From Quercus robur (Eukaryota; Streptophyta; Magnoliopsida; Fagales; Fagaceae): a DNA stretch of 64,000 nt. The notes below the pieces were generated by a model. That model was not told the DNA's origin and did not search any database. It saw only the letters and a list, made by a program, of their open reading frames with translations. The stretch is from positions 24,826,782 to 24,890,781 of the forward strand of contig NC_065535.1 in NCBI RefSeq assembly GCF_932294415.1. Reading direction: 5' to 3'. The position numbers and the translations under genes were made by a program. The first letter of the stretch is position 1. Each line of letters begins with the position of its first letter. Of this stretch, positions 23,060 through 34,183 are shown piece by piece.

Positions 23060-23178
23060 ACAACAATACTGCCGGAAGGTTCGGCTTTTCTTGAATTTTC
23101 TTTTCTTTTAAATCGATTCCCTCTCTCTGTATGCAGTTTGGTTGCTTTTTTTTTTTTTTTTTTAATTAAAATTTTAAA

Positions 23179-23181
<3 letters not shown>

Positions 23182-23214
<33 letters not shown>
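23182..23214. repeat. AT microsatellite
   Basis: Alternating AT tract of about 33 bases, some 120 bases upstream of the INH3 start codon. Confidence 0.9.
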
Positions 23215-23218
<4 letters not shown>

Positions 23219-23607
23219 GGTGGAGAAAGGATGCTGGTTGTGGACTTGAATTGGTTAAGAATCCGGTTGGAGTGTACCCAATCGGGTCTTTTTCTCTGCG
23301 TTGTTTTTGTTTTTGTTTTTTTTTTTTTTTTTTTTTTTTGGGAGTTTAGCTACAAAAATTGAAGATTAATAGTTATATTATCAATAAATTGTTTAAATTG
23401 CAAATTTTTGTAGTTTAAAATTATACATAAAAAATAAATTTATAGATCATATAGTAAAAAAATCAAATTGACACAAAATTTGATATGTATTAAGAGCGTA
23501 AAAAACATGCAATTCAACGGTTAAATTTTCAAAATATGTAGTAATATTTATTTTATTGAGTAAGATTGTAGTCTAATTCTACAACTAATTTTGTAACTAA
23601 ACTTTGT

Positions 23608-23610
<3 letters not shown>

Positions 23611-23643
<33 letters not shown>
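23611..23643. repeat. AT microsatellite
   Basis: Alternating AT tract of about 33 bases. Confidence 0.9.
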
Positions 23644-23650
<7 letters not shown>

Positions 23651-24490
23651 ACATTTTTGCTTTTCTTTTTTTAAATTACAAACAAGTTCTTATGAAACTT
23701 TTTTTTTTTTTAATTTAAAAAAAGACCCGCTTGAAATTTATTAATGAGCTGGTAAATTAGCTAAGACTACATTATTAATATCTGGTGAAACATACTCCAT
23801 CAAGACTAGAAACAGGAAAGAGTACCTTGCTCATGAGCAACTTATGAAAATTATTTAAGTAGTGTACTTTGTTACTCCACTTTGTGAAAAATCAAGTTTC
23901 AAGTATAAAATCTGGCTTTCCAAAATTCCAGTTCTAAGAAAGTACCTGTTGATATGATAATTAAAAAAAAATAAAAAACTCATCCCACTTTGAACTTGAT
24001 TTTGTTAAACTTGATTTGCAAAGAAGACTTATACTTTCAAAATTTTCTCACTATCACTCGTGTCTCTCTTATTCTAAAACACAAAATTAAAAGGAGTGGG
24101 GGAAATGAAATCAATTGTGACTAAAAAGGCCTGTGACCCAATTTAATGCAAAAGCATGGACGGTCCCACTAAGTTTATGGTAGTACTATGCATCTTGAGG
24201 TAGAGTACAAGGAAGGACCTACAATCCAAGGTGGTTCTCACCATTGACGTAAGATCAACAATCAAGTTATTAAGTTGGGCTAAGATGTACGAGAAATTGA
24301 GAACTCCATGAAATTTTTCCTCTGAATTCGTTGAGTCCATGTGAGATGAGGCTGAGGAGCAATAGAATGAGGTTTGAGACTTTGTAGCTAGATTCTTTCT
24401 CCTCTCTACGTAGGAGCTTTTCTCTCTCACTCTAGGTGAGCTTTTTCTTTCCACGGGGCCCAGGCACTGTGGAATCTCAGGGAACATAGT

Positions 24491-25829
24491 ATGGATTCAG
24501 ACTTCATTGAGAGGCTACAAAAAATACAACCCATGGAGGAAGAGAGCGAAGTAGTGAAGATAAACTTAGCCCACAAAGAGAAGACTATTGAAGAATGTTC
24601 CCTCACACTGTTAGGTAGATTCCTAACTAATAGACCATACAACTAGAGAGCAGCAAAGGCATTACTACGATCTGCGTGGAAACTTGGAAATGACCAGAGG
24701 ATTGTGGATGTGGGGGAAGGGCTATTTCAATTCCGATTTAAGCTAAAGAGCCAATTAACTTGGGTGCTAGATAATGGCCCTTGGAGTTTCAACAACAATC
24801 TTTTGGTTCTCAAAAGATGGGAGAGGGGCATGACGGCAAACTCGGTCACTTTCTCAACCCTTCCTATATGGGTTCAAGTGTGGGGCTTACCCTTTGACTT
24901 GATTAATGAAAAGGCGAGATGGGAAATTGGCAAAGGTTTAGGCCATGTGTACGAGGTGGATAACAAGAATTTCCTATCGGATCAAGCTCGTTTCATCAAA
25001 ATTCGAGTTGGGATCTCTCCGAAAAAGCCAATTGTTGAGGGGGATAGGTAGCAAATCCTGAGGGTGATCTGGTGCGAGTTGGCTTCAAGTACGAATGATT
25101 GGTGGGATTATGCTACCAATGTGGTAAATTCAACCATGAAGTGAAGGACTGGTTCGACCAGGGGACCTCACAGCAGGCCGAGAAACCATATGGAGATTGG
25201 CTGGAAGCAGGTTTTCGTCGAAAGGATATGGGAGCAGAACGGACCAAAACCAATACGCCACCACCTACACCAACACCGGAACCACCCCAGAAAGCAACAG
25301 TTTCAATCAATTCCTATGATGAGGTGGCAGGAAATAATGATATTTATGGGAGGAAGAATAACGGCTCAACACTTAATACTCGCATCAATCTCAGGCAACG
25401 TATTTTCAAGAAAACTGAGTTGATGGTTGTGAGAAAGTAATGAAGGAGAATTTAATGGGTGCGAAAATCTCGGAATCAGATAGAATTAATGGGGATATTG
25501 ATAAGCAGACGGAAATCATGGGTATGGAGATTATCGTTGTAGAGAGTAATGATTCACATGTGTTGAAATCAACACTCATTAACATGCCTGTCACTTATGA
25601 TGAGCTAAACCCACATGTTGACCAATTAATTCACATAACACAGCCATGTGAGGAGTCATCCGATATGGAAAAACAAAGTCAGTTACGTGGGGCACCAATT
25701 AATGCAACATGGAAAAGAGTTCAACACACCCCAAACTTTAAAACAAACCCTAGCCACCAAAGCTCTGCAACACAAAGAGAGCTTAACCCAGAGTCAATGT
25801 CTATGATGAAGAAGAAATCCAGAATGTAA
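24491..25829 (+). pseudogene. LINE ORF1: DUF4283 and zinc knuckle, broken
   Basis: The reading starts MDSDFIERLQKIQPMEEESE and is stopped at about 24645. It resumes with FKLKSQLTWVLDNGPWSFNN and LPIWVQVWGLPFDLINEKA, typical of the DUF4283 nucleic-acid-binding domain of plant LINE ORF1 and related gag-like proteins. A CCHC knuckle follows near 25113, LCYQCGKFNHEVKDW, but its last ligand is Trp instead of Cys. Stops at about 25049, 25100 and 25440 divide the rest (to about 25829). In a working element this protein binds the LINE RNA. Here it cannot be made in full. Confidence 0.8.
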
Positions 25830-25914
25830 AAAGAAGAAAAAGAATGGAAGAAAAAAAAAAAGAAAACCTCAACAATCGAATGGTGGAGGCTGCTAGGCAG
25901 CCCCGCCAAGAACA

Positions 25915-28900
25915 ATGAAACTCATAAGCCGGAACTGTTGGGAACCAATGAGAAGCAAATGTACTCTTATACTTAGTGCTTGTAAAAGCTCCCAAATTTT
26001 GTTTCTAATGGAAACAAAATGATCTTTAGAAGAGATGAAGCGGATTCAAGTTGACTTACCCTATCGATGTATGTTTGTGGTACCTAGTATTCGATGCAGT
26101 GGAGGCCTAGCACTGCTTTGGATGGAGGAGATTGAGTTGCACATTCAAACTTTCACCTTAAATCATATTGATGCTCTCATCAAGGATGACCCAGCCAACC
26201 TATGGCGATTAATAAGATTCTATGATTGGCCGGAGGAATATAGGAAGTAAGAATCATGGCAACTCCTGAAACATCTCCACTCCAAACAGTCTGGCCCTTG
26301 GCTCTGCCTTGGGGATTTCAATGAAATCCTTTAATTAGAAGAGAAGAAAGGTGGGCTACTTAAACAATTGACCCCCATGCAGCAATTTCGAGAAGCTCTC
26401 TTGCATTGTGGATTGGTGGATTTGGGTTACCGAGGTAATATCTTTACATGGACTAATGGGCGTGATGATTTAGTGCAGGAACGATTGGATAGGGCATGTG
26501 CCACGATTGAATGAAGGGATAAATTTACTCAAGTGCAAGTCACTCATTTAGAGGCATCCTATTCAAACCACAACCCAATCCTTGTTACTACTCACATTCG
26601 GCCTCAGCTCACCATAAAGAAGAAAACACCACACAGATTTAAGGAGAGATGGGCCACTCAACCAGATTGTGCAAATATCATACAGTTGGCTTGGGAATCA
26701 AATGTACCTCATGAAAGCCCAATGGCAAGGCTAATTTAAATAAAAAATAAAAAATAAAAAAGATGCAAATTTGTCCTTGTTGATTGGAGCCGACATACCT
26801 TTAGACTCTTTAAACCACAATTACAAGAAAAACAAAAAATCCTGCAAGAGTTGTGCTTATAGAATAGAGCCGAGAATTTATGCTCCATCAAAAACCTCAA
26901 AGCTGAAATCATAAATATTATCCACCAAGATGAGCTTTTTTGGTGACAAAGATCCCGATCAATTTGGCTACCTACAGGGGACAAGAACACAAAATACTTT
27001 CACAACCGAGCCAGCCAACGCCGAAGAAAAAATCATATCTCCAAAGTGTTTGATACTGAAGAAAGGTGGTGCACTTCTGATGAGCAAGTTGCCTAAGTAG
27101 TCGAATCATACTTCCAGGAATTGTTCTCCATGGCCCACCCACAAAACATTGAGAGTGTCTTACAATCAGTTCAAAGAAAAGTCACCCCACACATGAATGA
27201 GAGCCTCGCCTGTCCGTACACTACTGATGAAGTCAGATTAGCCCTTTTTCAAATGCACCCATCAAAATCACCCAGACCAGATGGTATGTCCCCTTTTTTT
27301 CTTTCAAAAATATTGGCATATCGTAGGAAATGATGTTACTGAAGCTATTTTATCTGTTTTACACTCTGGCCATATGTTGAAAAAAATGAACCACACACAT
27401 ATTGTTTTTATCCCAAAAAAGAAAGATCCCAAATACCTGGCAGACTATAGACCCATTAGCTTGAGTAATGTTGTATCTCAGATAATTTCAAAGGTTACTA
27501 CTAATCGATTGAAGCATATCTTGCCTAACGTGATTTTTGACTCTCAGAGTGCCTTTATGCCAAACTGTCTTATTATTGATAATACAACAGTTGCCTATGA
27601 GATTCTGCATAGAATGAGAAACAGAAGAAGAGGGAAGGTGGGCCATATGGCGATTAAGCTGGACATTAACAAAGCCTATGATCGGGTGGAGTGGTCTTTT
27701 TTGCAAGGTAGTATGTAGAAATTGGGTTTTGATCAAAGACGGGTGAAATTGGCCATGGAGACAGTCACCACAGCCTCTTATTTAGTCTTTATCAATGGGG
27801 AACCAAAGGTCTGGATCACTCAATCTAGGGGCATTCGGCAAGGAGACTCACTATCTCCTTACCTCTTCCTCCTTTGTGCTAAAAGCCTCTCGGCACTACT
27901 AAATAAGGTAGTGGAGAATCGTGTGATCAATGGAATTATGTCTAGCCAAAATGGGGTGTGCATCTCCCACCTTCTATTTGCAGACTATAGTTTACTATTT
28001 TGCAAAGCCATGGTTGGAGAGTGTCAACAACTATTGAGCATTCTTGGCCAATATGAGGCAGCATCGGGACAAGCAATCAATTGCCAAAAAACTTCCTTGT
28101 TTTTTAGCAAGAACACAAATCCCGAAATAAGGAGAGTGATCCGACATCAATTGGGGGCTAGAGTAATGACAAACAGTGATATATACCTTGGTCTACCAAT
28201 GACATGTGGTAAATCAAGAGTGAACACCTTCAAAGAATTACAAGAAAAAATTCTCAAACGTATGATGGGGTGGAAGGAGAAGTTTATATCAAAGGCAAGT
28301 CGGGAGGTCCTTATAAAAACAGTGGCACAAGTGATTCCCACATATGCGATGAGCCTATTCAAGCTACCCAAATCCATGTATGACTCCATCAATTCCTTGC
28401 TAGCAAAATATTGGTGGGGACAAAACAAAGAAGAAAAGAAGATCCATTGGGTTAATTGGAAAAAACTATGCACAAACAAGAAGGAAGGAGGGATGGGTTT
28501 TAGAGACTTGCATGCATTCAACTTGGCAATGCTCTCAAAGCAAGCATGGAAACTAACCCAAGGCACAAATTCTTTGTTTTACAGGGTATACGAGGCAAGG
28601 TACTTTCCTAATTGTTCATTCATGATGGCTCAATTAGGTAGTAACCCGTCTTTTGTTTAGAGAAGCCTACTTGCAGCAAAGGACATCATTTACAATGGGT
28701 CGAAGTGGCGTGTAGGAGATGGCAAGACAATGGTGGTCAACTCTCACAAATGGCTATCACACCCTCCAATACCACTGAATGAACATGCACCAAAGACATA
28801 CGGGTCTGTGAGCTCTTGGATGAAGAATCACAGCAGTGGGACAGAGGCAAAATTGAGACAACGTTTGCACAGAGAACATAGCAAGAAATTCTGGCAATAC

Positions 28901-29490
28901 CATTGGACCATTTGAACTCTCCAGACACACTGATTTGGATAGAAAATAAAGCTGCGAAATTCACAGTAAAAATAGCTTAATGGCTTGCACTCTGCCTTAA
29001 CACATAACCTTGGGCAGAGCATTCATCAAGCTGTGCTTTTAAACTAGTTTGGAGCAAAATCTGGACACTCAACGTACCACCCAAAGTTCGAATGTTTTTA
29101 TGGAAAGCTTGCTCAAATTGCCTCCCAACTAGGGAAAATCTCCATAGATGCCGAATACAAGTGGATACCAGGTGTGAATTCTGTCACCAACAATCTGAGA
29201 ATACAAATCATATCCTATGGGAATGCCCATTTGCACAAAATGTATAGGCACTGATGAGTAGTCGAATCCAGAAATGCAGAAACATTGTAGAAGACTTCTT
29301 TCATTTATTTCGACAGCTGCATGACAAGCTTAGCCAACAGGAACTTGAGCAATGGGCAGTTACGACATGGTCGATTTGGAATGCGAGGAACAAGTTTTAC
29401 TTTGAGCATATCCAACTCCAACCAAAAATAATTGTTGAAGTCGCGAGAGGCCTACTGGAAGAGTACCAACGCCTTATGGCCTTGCAGTAA
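25915..29490 (+). pseudogene. LINE ORF2: endonuclease, reverse transcriptase, zf-RVT, broken
   Basis: The start MKLISRNCWEPMRSK is the usual plant LINE ORF2 opening. The AP-endonuclease domain (about 25915-26620) shows GPWLCLGDFNEIL and LVDLGYRGNIFTWTNGRDD. Reverse transcriptase follows (about 27230-28340) with DYRPISLSNVVSQIISKV, KLDINKAYDRVEW and RQGDSLSPYLFL. The catalytic FADD box reads FADY at 27977-27988, so one metal-binding Asp is lost. Later come KYWWGQNKEEKKIHWVNW and the zf-RVT segment (about 29040-29230). Many stops (for example 26248, 26516, 27716, 28658, 28912) make it non-functional. The endonuclease would nick target DNA and the polymerase would prime reverse transcription there. 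Confidence 0.85.
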
Positions 29491-29683
29491 CAAGCCACGT
29501 TTTTTTGTTGCATTTGTAACTTGTTTTAAACTTTTGAAACCCCAACACATACACTAGGGGTCACTACTGTACTACAACTCTTTACACATTTTAATGAAAT
29601 TTATATCGTTTTGGATGTCAAAAAAAAAAAAAAAAAGACTTTGAAGCTGAGGGTCTTGATGAGGATGAAAACCAACATAAGAG

Positions 29684-30470
29684 TATTAGCATCCGGGATG
29701 CCAAAAAAGTTATATTTTATACCCTAAAAACCTACTTTATATATTTTACCAACTCATTTTACAACTCTCCCAACATCCTAGTTTCTATTTATACAAACAA
29801 CTCATTAAAATAATATAAAATATACCAACAAATAATATTAAAAACTATTATCTCTTCCATCACTTCATCTCTGTCTCTATCCTCAACAATCAAGCTCACA
29901 CACCAGCACCGCCAAATCAACCACCTAGAAACACCAAACACCTCCACCACCACCACCACCATCACCTTTGAAACTCCAATAAAACAGCAACAGCAACAGT
30001 AACCCACGTCCACCAAAATTTATGCCCACCACCAAAACACCCACCAACAGCAACCCACAACCACTGAAACACCCACAAAAACCCACAAAAATACCTACAA
30101 AAACCCAAATCCAAACACATAAGACCCACGGCGAGTAACCCACCCACCCAAAGCAGACCTGGAGAAGAGAGAGGCTTCATCGTGAGAGGAAGAAAGCAGA
30201 GACCATTAGAGAAAGAGATGAGAAAAGGAAAAAAAAAAGAAGAAGAGAGAGGTCAAAGGAGTCTAAAGTGAGAGGAAGAGAGAAAAAATATTAAAAAATT
30301 ATATTTACTTTACATCCTCATGAACAGTTAGGTTGCATATGTGCAACCTTATTGTAGCTGAGATGGAAAAAATTTTGGGTTTGCATACTTGGATGCGGAA
30401 TGAATTTAAGGGTTTAGGTGGTAAAATAGCAACTTGAGTGTTTTTACAACCCCCCAATGCTAAATCTCTA
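29684..30470. mobile_element. MITE-like element with TTAGCAT termini
   Basis: The left end AGAGTATTAGCATCCGGG and the right end, read inversely, AGAGATTTAGCATTGGGG match as terminal inverted repeats. The interior includes a low-complexity ACC/CAC-rich tract (29880-30140) and a purine-rich tract (30180-30290). No clear TSD was found and no transposase is encoded. Confidence 0.5.
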
Positions 30471-32039
30471 AGACATCAGTGAGTTTGAGAAGTGGCTAAA
30501 GATGATAGATAGTGTCATTGCAATTTATTTGTTCCACTCACTCATTGTATTGTCTCATCTATATTCTCTATAATATTTTACTTAGAACTCAAATTTTCTA
30601 AAGTTGAGTTCCAAATGAGATTCAATTTTTTTTTAAATGCCACATCAGTTGCACCACATTAAAAATAAAAAATAAAAATTTAATTCCTTAATTTTACAAA
30701 AAGAAAAGAATTATAATAAAAATTCCCTATTTTAGCCCAAAGATTCAAGAACATAAATTCGGAAACTTCCACCCCTCCCCATCCCCCATTATCTAGCTCC
30801 CTTCATTGGATCGAGCAAGATGAAGCAAGAGTAGGGTGGTGGAGGCATGGGGAATGGAAAATAGGGATTTAGGAGAGGCATTTTGGGGTATGATGAGAGA
30901 TGCAATGATGACTAAAGAAAAAAAAATTCATCCTTGTCCATTCCTTATATATATAGATATATATATATATATATATATATAAATTATGGGGTTTAAATTT
31001 TCTTGTAGGATTTTGAAAGAGAGGTTTGATTTGGTTTGTTTGAACTTTGACGAACATATATGGATCAAAGAGGAGTCTTCAATGTCCAATCAATGTTTTG
31101 GTGCAAGAATTCTAAGACAAAATGTTATTGTATCCCTTACTTGAGTAATTGGTATGCTTTTTTTTTTTCTTCCTTTGTGTTGATTAGTATAGTAAGTTTT
31201 TGATTGCTATGATGCCTATTTAGTTAATTTCTTTGTACATCAAACAAAGGCCAAAGCACCTAAACCACAAAAACCCAAAGACCCCAAGTATTAAAACTAA
31301 AAGAAATCACTAATACATATAGATAGTTTACAAAAGGTCAATGATTTGGATTTGACAAATCCACCAAGGATTGTAAACCTTAAAATCATTGAATTTAAAA
31401 TAACTTATAAACCTATAGAATTTTAGAAATTCATATGGCATACTTCAACATTTATGGATTTGGAGTTAAGGCATTTCAAATCCATCACTTTAAATTTCAA
31501 ATTCAAACCCAAATCCAAATTCAAGTATTCAAATGCAATCTAAAATTAACCTTCGGGTTATGTTAAGGTGATTCCGCATATGCTAAAGAAGATTAAGTAT
31601 TTATTGTGTTTGGTTGCCAAGAAAGTAAGAGAAAAAAAGTTGCAAATTGAGTTTTTCTTTCAAAAAAAAAAAAATAGTTACTTATTTTTCTTTCTATAAA
31701 AATGAGCAATTAAGTGTCTCTTTTGTCCCTATTTTTGGGACAAAATTTATAGGTTTTTTGAGAAATTGTTCTCAAAAATAGTTTTCTAGTGTTTTTCCAT
31801 CCCCAAAATTTGTTTGCCACTTGTTATCATAAAAAAATATATAATAATAACAAAAAACAACCGAACCACCACACCCTCATCTGGCCAAACCCTTAACCTC
31901 GCCCAAACCACCAATTTTTGCAAAACACAAAAAGCAAGTTAAAAGAAACCCAAGGCAAGGAACAATTTCTCAAAATCTAGTGACAATCGATAAAGATCGG
32001 GGGGGAAGCTCATGGCTTGTGTGTGCGCGCGCGCGCATG

Positions 32040-32094
<55 letters not shown>

Positions 32095-32435
32095 ACGATA
32101 ATAATTATTTTTAAAAAGTAAAAGTTGATTTATCACAAAATTGCCACTCAAAACAAATTATGAAAACTAAAAACACCCTAAAAGGTGTTTTAGAAAAACA
32201 TTCTCCACAATGATTTTGGAGAACAATATTCAAGTGCCAAACATTCTAAATGTTAGTAGGAGCCCTTTTTTTTTTTTTTTTTTTTGTATTAGAAAACAAA
32301 AAAAAAAAAAAAAGTTTTAAAACAAACATACTAAGTAAGAATTTTACGTTGATTTTTTTATTCATTTAAAAGTGGCATTTTTATTTATTTATAAAATCCT
32401 ACTTAATTATTATTATCGATGATATTTAAGTCAAC
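30471..32435. other. Gene-free stretch with microsatellites
   Basis: No gene is visible. It contains an AT tract (30947-30980), a CG/CA-like tract followed by a long GA tract (32025-32091), and poly-A/T runs near 32265-32315. Short frames here translate simple repeats. Confidence 0.55.
32043..32091. repeat. GA microsatellite
   Basis: About 24 GA units without interruption, preceded by a short GTGTGCGCGCGCGC stretch. Confidence 0.95.
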
Positions 32436-32691
32436 AGGCTAAATGCTCTGGGTTTCAAAAGTGGATGGATGACTTGAAAAGAAAGAAAAGACTATCGAAG
32501 GTGACCGAGGTGAACCAACCAAAGACCGTTCGACGGTTAAGTCAAATATTTTTCTAAGACTCGAGTATAGTGAGTGGATGAATAGTAGAATGTCAGAGGG
32601 TTTTTGGTTGGTTCACCCTAGTCACCTTCAATACTTTTTTTCTTTCTTTTCAGGTCATCCATTCACCATCGAAGTACGAAGCATTCAGCCT
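32436..32691. mobile_element. Fold-back (long inverted repeat) element, 256 bp
   Basis: The left arm (32436-32527) begins AGGCTAAATGC and includes GGATGACTTGAAAAGAAAGA and GAACCAACCAAAGACC. The right arm (32599-32691) is its inverse, ending GCATTCAGCCT. The arms are about 92 bp each and the loop about 70 bp. No certain TSD was found. It is either a fold-back MITE or an inverted duplication of a promoter-like piece. Confidence 0.6.
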
Positions 32692-32896
32692 ACTGATTTC
32701 ACACATTGTCAATTATTATTATAATATTAGGCATATCATCTTTGAGTGTACCAACTATGCAAGCCACCAACTATGTAAGAATTTTCATCATTGATATAAC
32801 GGAAAGGATCAAAAATAAAAATTTGTTAAAATTTTTCAAAACATAAGGCCGAAACTAAAAATAGTATCAAAATATAACATAGGAAATGTGTCTTCT

Positions 32897-33541
32897 TTTT
32901 TTTTTTTTTTCTTTTTTTGTTGGGAATAGGGAATATATAACAGAAGCAGAACTACACAGCCTGAGGGCTAGTATTAGTACATAGTCTATTACATCTGAGA
33001 TTGGTAAGGTCATATTAAAAAAAGCGAGAACGACTCCACAAGAGGAGTGTTTAAAATAACAAAAGACTGTTGGAGATGAACTACTATTCTTGCAAGCTGG
33101 TCGGCACAGGCATTTGTTTCTCTAAAGCAGTGCTTCAGCTTCCACTTGGGAATTTGGTTCATTAAATTCCTGTAGTCATCAACCAAAGGGGCATAATCAG
33201 TAAGAGAGGCAGTGTTGTTGTTCAGGAGGTCCACCACTGATTTAGCATTGAGTTCTATCTCTATTTCAGGAATTTGGAGTTGGATGCTTAGGGAAAGGCC
33301 ATCCCTTACAACCCAAAGCTCAGCATATAAGCTGTTTGTTTACCCTATAGCCCTGCAGAACCCTTTAGTCCATTTGCCGTGGTGATCCCTAAGGAGTCCA
33401 CCACCCCCTGCTAGACCAAGACATCCTAAGGCAGAGCCATCTGTGTTAAGCTTGTGCCAGAGGGGTTGAGGGGCTTTCCATATGACATTGTCAATGATTT
33501 TATGTTTGGGGTTAGAGGTCTTAAGAGCAATACAGGCAAAT
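32897..33541 (-). mobile_element. LINE remnant with RNase H domain, antisense
   Basis: A poly-T tract near 32897 marks the reversed tail. The minus strand encodes the end of a plant LINE: PLWHKLNTDGSALGCLGLAG and GGGLLRDHHGKWTKGFCRAI at 33340-33480, then, after a frameshift, LNAKSVVDLLNNN, PKWKLKHCFRETNACADQLA. This is the RVT_3 RNase H fold, including a catalytic-type Asp in NTDGSA. Only the 3' part of the element remains. It is not a host RNase H gene. Confidence 0.75.
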
Positions 33542-33544
33542 TTA

Positions 33545-33684
33545 GGGCCTGTTTGGTACATATATTTAAACACATGTTTTCAGTTTTTAAACAACATTAC
33601 ACGTATTTTCACACACTTTTTCACCCACATGTATTTTCAAAAAATACAAACAACGTTACTAGAACAACGTTACCAAACGGGCCC
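33545..33684. mobile_element. PIF/Harbinger-like MITE, 140 bp
   Basis: GGGCCTGTTTGGTACAT at the left end and the inverse GGGCCCGTTTGGTAACGT at the right end form terminal inverted repeats. The flanks are TTA (33542-33544) and TCA (33685-33687), a decayed TTA duplication. The element borders the LINE remnant at 32897-33541. Confidence 0.6.
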
Positions 33685-33796
33685 TCAGTTGCCATAAAGT
33701 TTTTGTTTTTGTTTTGTTTTGTTTTTTGTTTTTGTTTTTGTTTTTCCTTAGTTTTATGTCGTGTATTTTCGAACACACCAAGTTCATATCACATTA

Positions 33797-34176
33797 GGCC
33801 TCGTTTGAGAGGAGGGAATGGAATGGAATAGAAATGAATAAAAAGAATAATTTTATAATATTCTTCCCTTCTCTTGTTTGGGAGTTTTAATGGAGGGAAT
33901 GAAAAGTTCATTCCCTTGTTTGGAAGTTTAAGTGGGAGGGAATGGAATGAGTAGGAGGGAATACTCATTCATCTCTATTCCATTAAAATCTCAAATTTTC
34001 ATTTCTCCCAAAATTGGGAGGAATGAGAGGGAATTAAATTAGATTTAATGATTTTTTTACTAAAACTCGCAAAATGCCCCTATATATTCAACTCTTTGTT
34101 TTAAAATAGGGGTTTAATAGTAATATTGTCATAAAATAATTCTATTTCATTCCCTCCATATTACTCCCAAACAAGA
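33797..34176. mobile_element. PIF/Harbinger-like MITE, 380 bp
   Basis: Starts GGCCTCGTTTGAGAGGAGGG and ends, read inversely, TCTTGTTTGGGAG with a shared GGAGGGAATG segment further in. Flanked by TTA on both sides (33794-33796, 34177-34179). The interior is built of GGAATGGAAT-like motifs. A related fragment lies at 35343-35525. Confidence 0.6.
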
Positions 34177-34183
34177 TTACTTA

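Larger units (their letters stand above)
23060..24376. other. Gene-free stretch with AT microsatellites
   Basis: The upstream flank of INH3. It contains poly-T runs and two AT tracts (23182-23214 and about 23611-23643). No TATA box is convincing for INH3. The rest up to the LINE is A+T-rich with nothing recognised. Confidence 0.5.
24390..29635 (+). mobile_element. Nearly full-length LINE (L1-type), inactive
   Basis: A 5.2-kb element with a CT-rich 5' leader of about 100 bases, ORF1, ORF2 and a poly-A tail (29620-29636). Near-identical 13-mers flank it: AGACTTTGTAGCT (24377-24389) and AGACTTTGAAGCT (29636-29648, sharing an A with the tail), the expected TSD. Both ORFs carry multiple stops and frameshifts. 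It is the only element here that retains all LINE domains in order: DUF4283, zinc knuckle, endonuclease, reverse transcriptase and zf-RVT. Confidence 0.9.

Noticed and set aside
29789-30180. Minus-strand Gly/Val-rich frames
   Set aside because: They translate the ACC/CAC-rich low-complexity tract within a MITE-like element.
31560-32230. Possible larger MITE with TGTTTGG termini around the GA microsatellite
   Set aside because: The inverted ends are only about 10 bases and no consistent TSD was found.
33340-33573. Candidate host RNase H gene
   Set aside because: The domain type (RVT_3), the reversed poly-A tail and frameshifts identify it as a LINE end.
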